From the NCBI GenBank assembly GCA_021325365.1, contig JAJPHF010000047.1:1-28701 (forward strand): DNA of 28,701 nt, in the 5' to 3' direction. This DNA comes from Pseudomonadota bacterium (GTDB taxonomy: Bacteria > Chloroflexota > UBA6077 > JAJPHF01). Shown piece after piece: positions 21,989 to 28,701 of this stretch; the stretch's first letter is position 1; each line of letters starts with the position of its first letter. The notes under the pieces are model-generated. The model was given only the letters and a program-made list of their open reading frames with translations, had not been told where the DNA came from and searched no databases. The translations under genes were made by a program, and so were the position numbers.

Positions 21989-22576
21989 ATGCTCGCCCAG
22001 CCGCTAAAGACCTTCAACTTGCAGCAGCTTGTCGACCGGCACCGCGCCGACTGGGACCGCGAGGGCGTGCGGCGACGGCTGGTGTGGGAGGACTCGGACT
22101 ACATCACGATGCTGCAGCACGGCCCCACGGAGGACTTGCAGTTCCACGTCAACCAGGGCGACGAGATCTTCCACCAGATCGAAGGGGAGCTGCACTTCCA
22201 CTACGTCAAGGATGACGGGACGCGCGAGCTGCTGGTCGTCGGGCCGGGCGAGACGTTCCTGCTGCCGCGCAACGTGCCCCACTCGCCGCGTCGGCCGCCG
22301 GGCTCGTGGACGCTGGTCGTCGAGCGGCAGCGGCGGCCCGACGAGGCCGACGGCTGGCTGTGGCTGTGCGAACATTGCGGCCACAAGCTCCACGAGACGC
22401 AGGTGCACTCGGGCGGCCCACGCGAGGACCGGCCGGGCGCGGTGGCGCCGTGGATCACGGCGGCGCGAGCGCGGCTCGAAGAGCTGGGAAGCTGCCCCGC
22501 GTGCGGCGAGCCGATCGCGCTCGTCTGGGAGCCGAATCGGGAGGCGGCGGCCGCCGCCGGCAAGGACACGCCATGA
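21989..22576 (+). CDS. 3-hydroxyanthranilate 3,4-dioxygenase-like cupin with rubredoxin-type tail
   Basis: The 195-residue product aligns end to end with bacterial 3-hydroxyanthranilate dioxygenases, which open the ring to 2-amino-3-carboxymuconate semialdehyde. Iron ligands are H53, E59 (FHVNQGDE) and H98 (VPHSP); R101 and E112 match the conserved active-site Arg and Glu. The CEHCG (127-131) and SCPACG pairs form the second, rubredoxin-like metal site of the bacterial enzymes. One thing is off: the usual GPN-x-R-x-D-(F/Y)-H, whose Arg binds the substrate carboxylate, reads GPTEDLQFH, so that Arg is missing and the substrate may differ. The ATG at 21989 has GGGAGGT in front; an earlier frame start at 21959 is not needed. 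The stop overlaps the LLM start (ATGA). Confidence 0.85.
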   Translation: MLAQPLKTFNLQQLVDRHRADWDREGVRRRLVWEDSDYITMLQHGPTEDLQFHVNQGDEIFHQIEGELHFHYVKDDGTRELLVVGPGETFLLPRNVPHSPRRPPGSWTLVVERQRRPDEADGWLWLCEHCGHKLHETQVHSGGPREDRPGAVAPWITAARARLEELGSCPACGEPIALVWEPNREAAAAAGKDTP

Positions 22577-23628
22577 AGTTCGCCCACATGACGCACATCT
22601 GGCGCAAGCCGGGCATGACGCCGGCCGAGCGCTGGGCGCAGCTCTGGCGCGAGGTCGAGCTGGCTGATCAGCTCGGCTACGACTACGGCTTCTGCGTCGA
22701 GCACCACGCCAGCCCCCACGAGAGCTGGAGCCCGTCGCCGCCGCTGTACGTGGCGGGCGCGGCAGCGCGCACCCGGAACCTGCGCGTGGGGGCGATGGGC
22801 TGGGTGGCGCCGTTCTACGACCCGCTGCGCGTCACGGAGGAGATCGTGGCGCTGGACAACGCCACGGGGGGCCGGCTGGAGGTCGGGCTGGTCTCGGGCT
22901 TGCAGCCAGACTCGTTCGCGCCGTTCAAAGGCGACTACGCCCACCGCCGCGAGCGCACGATCGAGTGCTACGAGGTGCTGAAAGCGGCCTGCGCGAGCCC
23001 CGCCGGCTTCAGCTATCAGGGGCCGTACCACGACTACACGGACGTGCCGCTCCAGATGCAACCCGTCCAGAAGCCCCATCCGCCGGTATGGCTGGAGACG
23101 CGCAACCCGGGGCAGCTCAGCTATCTGGCGGCCGAGGGCATCAACACCGGGTACGTGCTGTACCTGCCGCGCGAGGACGCGGCGCCCGTGTACCGCGAGT
23201 ACTTGCGCCAATGGCAGGCCGCGGGGCACCCACGCAAGCCGAACATCAACTACTGGACGCTGATCTACGTGGACGAGACGGATGAGCGAGCCTGGGAGAT
23301 CGGCGGGCCAAGCTGGACCTACGCCTTCACGCAGAACCAGCCCCTGACGCGCCTGGCGGAGAACCGGCGGCGGGCGGGTGAGGTGAACGGCGCGAAGATG
23401 CTGGAGCACTTCACGGATATGGCCTACCTGCGCGACCACCAGATCGGGCTCATCGGCTCGCCCGAGACGGTGGCGGCGTCGCTACGCCACTGCGCCGAGG
23501 AGGGCCTGTTCAACACGCTGCTCGGCGAGTTCAACTTCGGCTACCTCACCGAGGAACAGGTCACGCGCTCGATGCGCCTGTTCGCCGAGGAGGTCATCCC
23601 GCGCCTCCGCGACTACGAGCCTTACTGA
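22573..23628 (+). CDS. Luciferase-like flavin-dependent monooxygenase (LLM), second copy
   Basis: The 351-residue protein is a second bacterial-luciferase-fold monooxygenase, different from the one at 17574. It begins MKFAHMTHIWRKPGMTP, then has LGYDYGFCVEHHASP near residue 37 (the EHH of the family), RVTEEIVALDNATGGRLEVGL near 95 (VTEEIVALDN, then GGRLEVGL), GPYHDYTDVPLQMQPVQKPHPPVW (GPYHDYTDVPL, then KPHPPVW) and IGSPETVAASLR near the end. It needs reduced flavin from a partner not seen here. Its ATG overlaps the stop of the dioxygenase-like cupin gene (ATGA), so both are made together and probably act on successive intermediates. Its stop is one base from the stop of the convergent binding-protein gene. 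Confidence 0.9.
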   Translation: MKFAHMTHIWRKPGMTPAERWAQLWREVELADQLGYDYGFCVEHHASPHESWSPSPPLYVAGAAARTRNLRVGAMGWVAPFYDPLRVTEEIVALDNATGGRLEVGLVSGLQPDSFAPFKGDYAHRRERTIECYEVLKAACASPAGFSYQGPYHDYTDVPLQMQPVQKPHPPVWLETRNPGQLSYLAAEGINTGYVLYLPREDAAPVYREYLRQWQAAGHPRKPNINYWTLIYVDETDERAWEIGGPSWTYAFTQNQPLTRLAENRRRAGEVNGAKMLEHFTDMAYLRDHQIGLIGSPETVAASLRHCAEEGLFNTLLGEFNFGYLTEEQVTRSMRLFAEEVIPRLRDYEPY

Positions 23629-23629
23629 G

Positions 23630-24760
23630 CTAGCGGATGCCCATCTCGGCCCAGACCGCTTGCAGGAGGCGCGTGTCCACGACGTTCTCGTAGGGTACGT
23701 CGCGGAGGCTCGGGTCGTCGTCCTGGACGCGGAAGTAGTTGGCCACGGCCTCGCGTGGGATCGCGCCGTCGTCGTTCTGCGTCTCCAGCACCATGTCGTA
23801 CGACTCGGCCGCCACGTCGGGCTCGACCTCGAACTTGCGCGCGATCCAGGCGATCGCCGCGTCGCGCTCGGCACGAATCAGGCGGTTGGCGTCGAGCGTG
23901 CCGCGGATGACCGCCTTCACCTCGGCCGGGTCGTCGGTCATGCGCGCGGTGGTCGTCGCCATCACGCCGAAGGGGTAGCTGATCTCGCGGCCGGTGTTGG
24001 ACAGCAGGCGGTAGCCCTCGCGGCGGGCGGTGATCGGCCAGGGCGGCGAGATGAGCGTGGCGGCCGCAAGCCCCTGGCGGAGCTGCTCCATCTGCGCGGC
24101 GGCCGAGCCGGCGGGCAAGAGCTGCACGTCGCTGGGGCTGACGCCATGCTTCTCCAACACCAGCTCGGCCACCTCGCGGCTGAGGCCGGCGGCGCTCAGC
24201 ACGCTGATGGCTTTGCCGCGCAGGTCGGCGAAGTCTGCGATCTCCGGACGCGCGAACAGCATGAGCGAGGGGCCGGTCGAGGCTTGCAGGAACGGCCGGA
24301 TGGGGATGCCGCGGGCCGCGTAGAGCAGCAGGCTCGATCCATAGAAGGCGTACTGCACCTCGCCGTTCACCAGCGCGGCCAGCGCCGCCTGCGGCACCAT
24401 GCCGCTGCTCTCGGCGTCGACGCCGTAGCGAGCGTAGAGCCCTTGATCCTCGGCGTACATATAGGACATCGCGGAGAGCGAGACGGCCGGGTATACGGTG
24501 TGGACCGTGCGCCGGGCCAGCGGCGTGGGCTCCGCCGCGGCAGGGGCAGTCCCGGTGTCCGCGCCGGCTGGCGCGGACGGGGACGCGACGTCGGGCGTTG
24601 CGGCGACTGGCGCCCCGGCCGCCGGAGCAGGCGCAGCGCCGCTCGGGGCCGGGGCGCCTGGCGCTGGGCTGGCGGGCGCGGCGGGTGCGGCGGGTGCGGC
24701 GCAGGCGACCGCTACGAGAAGGAGCGCCGCGCGCGATGCGACGCGCACACGAGCGAACAT
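23630..24760 (-). CDS. ABC-transporter substrate-binding lipoprotein (NMT1/SsuA-like) of the Rieske-UbiD operon
   Basis: The 376-residue product has a lipoprotein signal (RAALLLVAVAC, modified cysteine about C20), a long Pro/Ala linker to about residue 78, and then a binding-protein domain of the NMT1/SsuA fold: YMYAEDQGLYARYGVDAE, ALVNGEVQYAFYG, DLRGKAISVL, LLPAGSAAAQMEQLRQG, and a C-terminal YFRVQDDDPSLRDVPYENVVDT (split: YFRVQDDDPS, PYENVVDT). The second ATG at 24760 is used because GAGGT then lies 6 nt upstream; the first ATG touches it. It is the last gene of a four-gene minus-strand operon, 32 nt after the epimerase gene, so it probably captures the aromatic or related substrate. No permease or ATPase genes are present. 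Confidence 0.87.
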   Translation of the reverse strand: MFARVRVASRAALLLVAVACAAPAAPAAPASPAPGAPAPSGAAPAPAAGAPVAATPDVASPSAPAGADTGTAPAAAEPTPLARRTVHTVYPAVSLSAMSYMYAEDQGLYARYGVDAESSGMVPQAALAALVNGEVQYAFYGSSLLLYAARGIPIRPFLQASTGPSLMLFARPEIADFADLRGKAISVLSAAGLSREVAELVLEKHGVSPSDVQLLPAGSAAAQMEQLRQGLAAATLISPPWPITARREGYRLLSNTGREISYPFGVMATTTARMTDDPAEVKAVIRGTLDANRLIRAERDAAIAWIARKFEVEPDVAAESYDMVLETQNDDGAIPREAVANYFRVQDDDPSLRDVPYENVVDTRLLQAVWAEMGIR

Positions 24761-24792
24761 CAGCATACCTCAAATATCGAGGTCATCGTGGG

Positions 24793-25650
24793 TCACGGCT
24801 CGGGGCGGCGCCAGGAGTGGTGGGGCTGCCAGCCGAGCAGCTCTTTCGCGCGGGCGTTCGAGACGGACGGCTGACTGCCGGTGAACGGCCGCGCCATGGC
24901 GGCCGTCGCGGGCAGCCAGCGTGGCATCGCGGTGGCGAGCGGCTCGGCGATCACCGAGTCGTCGGCCATGACGAACAGGACGTGATGGCCCGTTAGCGGG
25001 CGCTCGACGGCGAGGCGAAAGGCGGCCGCCAGGTCGCGCACGTCGATGTAGTTGAACGGCACGAAGCGCGTCGGCTGGCGGCCGCCGCTCTGGCGCAGAG
25101 CGGCCAGCTCGTCCGGCGCCGCGATCCACGGTGGGCGCAGCATAACCGTCACCATGTCGCACTTCGCGGTGTACGAGCGGGCGATCGCCTCGCCGGCCTC
25201 TTTCGACAGGCCGTAGGCGTCCTGCGGCCGGACGGGGTGCGCCTCGTCGATCGGCAGGTAGTCGGGCGGGAACTCGCGCTCGCGGTAGTCCCAGCCCAGC
25301 ACGGCCTCGCTGCTGGCCGCGACGACGCGCCGGATGCCCAGAAGCCACGCCGCCTCATGGACGTTGAAGGTGCCCGTGACGTTCGTGCCGAAGGTCACCT
25401 CGTTCGGCGCGATGCCCCAGCGGCGGATGGCGGCCAGGTGGACGATCGCGTCGGCGCCGGCCACCGTGCCCATCACCTGGCCGAGGTCGGTCACGTCGCC
25501 GACGACGTAGCGCACGCCTTCCTGCTCCGGGCCGGCGACACGGTCGAGCACGACCACTTCGTGGGGTGCGCCGCCGTCGCGCGGGGCGCGCAGCTCGCGC
25601 ACGACCCACTCGCCCAGCTTGCCGACGCCGCCGGTTACTGCTACGCGCAT
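24793..25650 (-). CDS. NAD(P)-dependent epimerase/dehydratase family protein
   Basis: The 285-residue product is an extended-type SDR. It shows VAVTGGVGKLGEWVV (3-17), YVVGDVTDLG, DAIVHLAAIRRWG, the NVTGTFNVHEAA helix, ASSEAVLGW, and the catalytic YGLSK near 147-151. The tail FTGSQPSVSNARAKELLGWQP is typical of epimerase or reductase members. The gene starts 3 nt after the UbiD stop, and its GAGGT ribosome site lies inside the end of ubiD, so both are in one operon. In this setting it may reduce or dehydrate a catabolic intermediate; sugar epimerisation is less likely given the neighbours. Substrate unknown. Confidence 0.87.
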   Translation of the reverse strand: MRVAVTGGVGKLGEWVVRELRAPRDGGAPHEVVVLDRVAGPEQEGVRYVVGDVTDLGQVMGTVAGADAIVHLAAIRRWGIAPNEVTFGTNVTGTFNVHEAAWLLGIRRVVAASSEAVLGWDYREREFPPDYLPIDEAHPVRPQDAYGLSKEAGEAIARSYTAKCDMVTVMLRPPWIAAPDELAALRQSGGRQPTRFVPFNYIDVRDLAAAFRLAVERPLTGHHVLFVMADDSVIAEPLATAMPRWLPATAAMARPFTGSQPSVSNARAKELLGWQPHHSWRRPEP

Positions 25651-25653
25651 CGG

Positions 25654-27045
25654 CTACCTCAGCGTCGCCAACACCGAGGCCGGGCGCCACTCGCGGCCGT
25701 CGGTCCAGCCGGGGATCTCGAACTCGGCGGCGCCGGGCACGACGGTTAGCTCGCCGTAGCTCTGGCCGTAGGGCTGGGTGGCGTCGATGCCCATCAGCGC
25801 GCCGACGCGCGGGGCGGGCGCCGAGGGGTCGAGGATCTGGCCGACGCCGCGCTCGAAGATCACCACGTCGCGGTCGGCCTGCATGCGGAACGCCATCGCC
25901 CATTCGACCTGCGCGGGGTCGCGCACGTCGATGTCGTCGTCCACGACGACCACCAGCTTGGGCCGCACCTTGGCGGCGGTGAAGGCCGCCAGCATCACGT
26001 CGCGCGCCTGCGTCACGAACGTCGGGCGGATGGAGATGGCGAGGTGGTTGCCGCCGCCGCCGTCGGTCAGGCAGACGTCGCGGACGGTGGGGCAGATCTG
26101 GCGGATGCGGTCGTAGATCATCGCCTCGTAGGCGAGGTGCTTCATCACGTGGTTATCGGTCGTCGGCAGGCCGGTGAGGCCCGCCAGGTAGATGGGGTCG
26201 CGGCGGTGGGTGATCGCCTTCAGGCGGAAGATGGGGCGCTCGACGGGCGGCGTGTAGGTGCCGGGGAACTCGCCGAACGGGCCCTCCAGCCGCCGCTCGC
26301 CGCAGACCAGCTCGCCCTCCAGCACGATCTCGCTGGTGGCGGGCACCAGCACGTCGATCGTCGCGCAGCGCACCAGGTCGATCGGCTCGCCCAGCCAGCC
26401 GCCGGCCACGGCGAACTCGTCGAGGTAGATGCCACCCGGCACCTGCGAGGCGAGGGTAGTGTAGGGATCGTTGCCGATGGCGACGGCGAGCGGCAACGAC
26501 GCGCCGCGCGCCTCGAACTCCTGGAAGTACATGCCGATCTGCTGGGGCGGCACGCTCATGATGCCGAGCGTCTGCTCGTCGAAAAGCTGCATGCGGCTGA
26601 TCGAGGCGTTCGGGCCGTACTCCGGGTGGTTGGCGATGGTGATGCCCATCGTGACGAACGGCGCGGCGTCGAGGCGGTTGTGCGTGCAGATGGGGAGCAG
26701 CGAGAGGTCGGCGTCGGGGCCGGTGAGGACGACTTCCTGGCAGGGGGCGTCCGCGACGACGCGCGGCGGGATGGGGTGGCTCAGGCCGTGCATGTAGCGG
26801 GCGAAGAACCCCTCGGCGGTCGTCTCCAGGCCCCAGAGGGCACGGCGGCGGTGGGCGTACAGGCCGCCGACGACGGGCATGCGCGCGCCCTCGACGTGGT
26901 CGAACCACAGCGCCGGCCCCTTGATGTCGGAGGTCTTCCGGATGCCGGCCGCCACGCCGAACTCGGGCGACACAGGGCGCGTGATGTGGACGAGGTCGCC
27001 CTTCTCGTCGAGCAGGCGCAAGAACGCTCGCATGTCCTTCAGCAC
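25654..27045 (-). CDS. UbiD-family prenylated-FMN-dependent (de)carboxylase
   Basis: The 463-residue product has the full UbiD signature: SISRMQ with the flavin-contacting R151, EGPFGEFPG with catalytic glutamates E254 and E259, and the late VVVVDDDIDVRDPAQVEWA (VVVVDDDIDV, then EWA). These residues make the E-R-E network for reversible decarboxylation of aromatic or alpha,beta-unsaturated acids. Length is normal. The GTG at 27045 has GGGAGGT 6 nt upstream and precedes the conserved DMRAFLRLLDEKGDLVH. UbiX, which makes the cofactor, is not in the window. It lies between the Rieske oxygenase (129 nt upstream) and the epimerase (3 nt downstream), pointing to aromatic-acid decarboxylation in a catabolic route rather than ubiquinone synthesis. 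Confidence 0.92.
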   Translation of the reverse strand: MLKDMRAFLRLLDEKGDLVHITRPVSPEFGVAAGIRKTSDIKGPALWFDHVEGARMPVVGGLYAHRRRALWGLETTAEGFFARYMHGLSHPIPPRVVADAPCQEVVLTGPDADLSLLPICTHNRLDAAPFVTMGITIANHPEYGPNASISRMQLFDEQTLGIMSVPPQQIGMYFQEFEARGASLPLAVAIGNDPYTTLASQVPGGIYLDEFAVAGGWLGEPIDLVRCATIDVLVPATSEIVLEGELVCGERRLEGPFGEFPGTYTPPVERPIFRLKAITHRRDPIYLAGLTGLPTTDNHVMKHLAYEAMIYDRIRQICPTVRDVCLTDGGGGNHLAISIRPTFVTQARDVMLAAFTAAKVRPKLVVVVDDDIDVRDPAQVEWAMAFRMQADRDVVIFERGVGQILDPSAPAPRVGALMGIDATQPYGQSYGELTVVPGAAEFEIPGWTDGREWRPASVLATLR

Positions 27046-27174
27046 GGCGCTACCTCCCAGGGCCGCCGCTGGATGAGCGCTCGCCCGCTCGTTCAGCGGC
27101 CAGGTACCGGCCCGGTCTTTGGTCCCTCCGTGGGGACGAGGATCGATGTTTGCGAGTGGGACCCTATCCGATGC

Positions 27175-28302
27175 TCAGATGTCGACGGTGAGGCGCGGGG
27201 TGACGGCGCGGGCGACGTGCTCGCGCGTCTGGGGCTCGCCGCGGGTGTCGTCCTGGCAGAGCTTGCGCCAGGCGGTGATGGACACGTCGGGGCGGTAGAG
27301 CCGCTCCGGCGGGACCTCCATCTGGCGGATGATCCACTGGTCCTGGCCGTTGAACTGGCCGTGGAAAACCCAGCGGAACCACAGCCGGTACTTCGCGCGG
27401 AACGTCTGCGCGGCAAGCCCCGTCGCCTGGCACGTGCCGAGCAGGATGGAGAGGTAATGATTCTCGTCGGCCGGCACGTAGACCTCGAAGCCGGTCCAGC
27501 CGCGCTGCTGGACGAGCAGCCAGCAGGGTAGCTTGATGCCCACGCGCACGGCGCCGCGGCCGCGTTTCTGCCAGAACCGCGGTGGCTTCGGCCAACGCCC
27601 CAGGCCGGGGTAGTCGGCGGCGAACTCGACCCGGTCGCCCATGCGCGCGAGCCACTGGCCGTCCTCGGTGGGCGCCATGTGAATCTGCGTCCAGGCGGGC
27701 ATCTCGCGGGTGGCCGTCCAGAGGCTGTGGCGGCGGTGCAGGTATTTGGCGTGGCCCTCGTCGATGCCGTTCTCGGCGGCGTAGCGCCAGTTGCCGCGCT
27801 GCACCTGGCTGAAGCCCTCGATCACCGTGTTGGGCTGGAGTAGCTCGGCGGGGATATCGGTCTCGACGGGCGGGGCCGGGCCGTCGCCGACGTAGACCCA
27901 GATGAGGCCGGCGCGCTCTTCGACCGGGTAGGGGCGCAGGTTCACCTTGCCGCAGATGGGCGAGTCGGGGCCGTCGGTGAGCGCCGCGACGAGCTTGCCG
28001 CTGGCGAGGTCGTAGGTCCAGCCGTGGTAGATGCAGGTGATGGTGCCGGGGAACTCGCGGTAGCCCGTGGAGAGCGGCACGCCGCGATGCGGGCAGCGGT
28101 TGGGCAGCGCGTACAGCTTGCCGCGGTCGCGGAAGACGGCGATGCGCTCGCCGAGGACGGTGCGGGCGAGCGGCTTGCGGCGCAGCTCGCGCGCGAGCGC
28201 CACGGGATACCAGTAGTTGCGGAAGCCGAGCGCGGCCGCGCTGTAGCGCGGGAAGTTGCTCGCCATGTCTTCGCGGCTGGCGGAGTAGCGGTCCTCTGGC
28301 AT
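27175..28302 (-). CDS. Rieske non-heme iron oxygenase, alpha subunit
   Basis: This 375-residue oxygenase has the Rieske [2Fe-2S] motif with C70, H72 (CPHRG), C90 and H93 (CIYHGW), and the mononuclear iron motif with E177, N178, D181, H184 and H189 (ENGIDEGHAKYLH). It should hydroxylate or demethylate an aromatic ring using electrons from a reductase that is not encoded here. At 375 residues it is nearer to the one-component O/N-demethylase and PaO-like groups than to dihydroxylating ~450-residue subunits. The ATG at 28302 is used; an upstream frame extends into the inverted repeat and is not gene-like, and ATG 28266 lacks a ribosome site. It is the first gene of the Rieske-UbiD-epimerase-binding-protein operon. 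Product and site of attack are unknown. Confidence 0.92.
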   Translation of the reverse strand: MPEDRYSASREDMASNFPRYSAAALGFRNYWYPVALARELRRKPLARTVLGERIAVFRDRGKLYALPNRCPHRGVPLSTGYREFPGTITCIYHGWTYDLASGKLVAALTDGPDSPICGKVNLRPYPVEERAGLIWVYVGDGPAPPVETDIPAELLQPNTVIEGFSQVQRGNWRYAAENGIDEGHAKYLHRRHSLWTATREMPAWTQIHMAPTEDGQWLARMGDRVEFAADYPGLGRWPKPPRFWQKRGRGAVRVGIKLPCWLLVQQRGWTGFEVYVPADENHYLSILLGTCQATGLAAQTFRAKYRLWFRWVFHGQFNGQDQWIIRQMEVPPERLYRPDVSITAWRKLCQDDTRGEPQTREHVARAVTPRLTVDI

Positions 28303-28359
28303 CGCGTGCCCCCTGCTTGCGGCTCGGTTCTTCACGGTGACGTGCGCCCGCGGTGCCCC

Positions 28360-28389
28360 GACCATAGCACGCGCGACGCGGCGGATCAA
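28360..28389 (-). promoter_or_regulatory. Candidate promoter of the Rieske-UbiD operon
   Basis: TTGATC (28389-28384) and TATGGT (28365-28360) on the minus strand are 18 bp apart, and TGC precedes the -10 (extended -10). The start point near 28353 gives a leader of about 50 nt before the ATG. It lies between the gene and the inverted repeat L2. Confidence 0.45.
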
Positions 28390-28461
28390 CGTCGTCGCAA
28401 CGGCGCGGCGTCCGCCGTGTTCTTGTGGGTTGGGGGTGGCCGCGAGCGCACCGGCGGCGCG

Positions 28462-28701
28462 ATCCCGGGCGTCGCAATTTAGCCGAGGAACGGTCAAACG
28501 ATGCTCCTTTACCGGGTGGTTAAGTGCTAGGCCGGGCGCGGGTCTGCGCACGCCGGTCGGGCGCGGAAGGTCGCATCGTTTGCGCCGTACGATGATCCTC
28601 CGATGGCTCGCGGCGGGCCGGGCCGGCGGGGGCGTGCCCCGGGCATGGGCGCGGGCGGCGAGCGCGGTGGGATGCGTGTACGGGCAGGGACGGCGACCAC
28701 G
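28462..28701 (+). repeat. Inverted repeat copy L2 (at least 240 bp) at the right edge of the catabolic block
   Basis: This matches the reverse complement of 14729-14975 to the last base of the window, so the copy may continue outside. It keeps the same 86-bp core (28496-28581) bounded by AAACGATGC and GCATCGTTT, and the AATTTA.CCGAGGAACGGTC segment. The central palindrome is slightly changed (GGTAAA against GGTTAA). It lies 5' of the Rieske gene, in mirror orientation to L1. No gene is seen in 28303-28701. Confidence 0.85.

Noticed and set aside
27119..27140. Hairpin near GTCCC...GGGAC between UbiD and Rieske genes as a terminator
   Set aside because: It is only a 5-bp stem, has no T-run and lies inside an apparent operon.
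28303..28551. Longer N-terminus of the Rieske gene
   Set aside because: The extension translates part of the inverted repeat and passes over the predicted promoter; Rieske proteins of this type start near the chosen ATG.

Overview
The window is high-GC DNA (mostly C or G at third codon positions) with strong GGAGG-type ribosome sites and several GTG starts. The gene mix fits an uncultured soil or freshwater bacterium of the Chloroflexota type: a Uma2 nuclease, a membrane-fused MurF, orphan NMT1-type binding proteins, luciferase-like monooxygenases (LLMs), UbiD, an IS630 remnant and many short GC-rich palindromic repeats. No rRNA, tRNA or CRISPR is visible and no marker gene fixes the taxon, so this placement is inference.

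Left part (1-9724). The end of an IS630-type transposase abuts a Uma2 gene. A cysteine-dioxygenase-like cupin is divergent from an HxlR regulator. A cell-wall group follows: mraY (+) converging on an alpha/beta hydrolase-murF-ddl group (-). The hydrolase stop overlaps the murF GTG start by 4 nt, murF has an N-terminal membrane domain, and ddl carries a 39-codon repeat-derived insert. Next come a binding-protein lipoprotein and endonuclease IV (nfo).

Middle (9725-15271). A PqqC/CADD-like diiron-oxidase-fold protein overlaps the start of a binding-protein gene that is now a pseudogene (internal deletion plus frameshift). Then follow a membrane Ser/Thr kinase with a long Pro/Ala-rich outer domain, two uncharacterised small proteins, and 0.7 kb of repeat-rich non-coding DNA.

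Right part (15272-28302) looks like a catabolic gene block for aromatic or related compounds: SDR, ACMSD-like amidohydrolase, LLM, NahE/PhdJ-like hydratase-aldolase, membrane protein plus saccharopine-dehydrogenase-like reductase, 3-hydroxyanthranilate-dioxygenase-like cupin, second LLM, and a four-gene minus-strand operon (Rieske oxygenase, UbiD decarboxylase, NAD-epimerase, binding protein). The block is bracketed by two inverted copies of a ~245-bp sequence (14729-14975 and 28462-28701, the latter cut by the window end). Each lies upstream of the first gene reading into the block. They could be a shared regulatory region or the edges of a mobile or rearranged island. This bracketed cluster, and the dioxygenase-like cupin that lacks an expected substrate-binding arginine, are the most interesting content.
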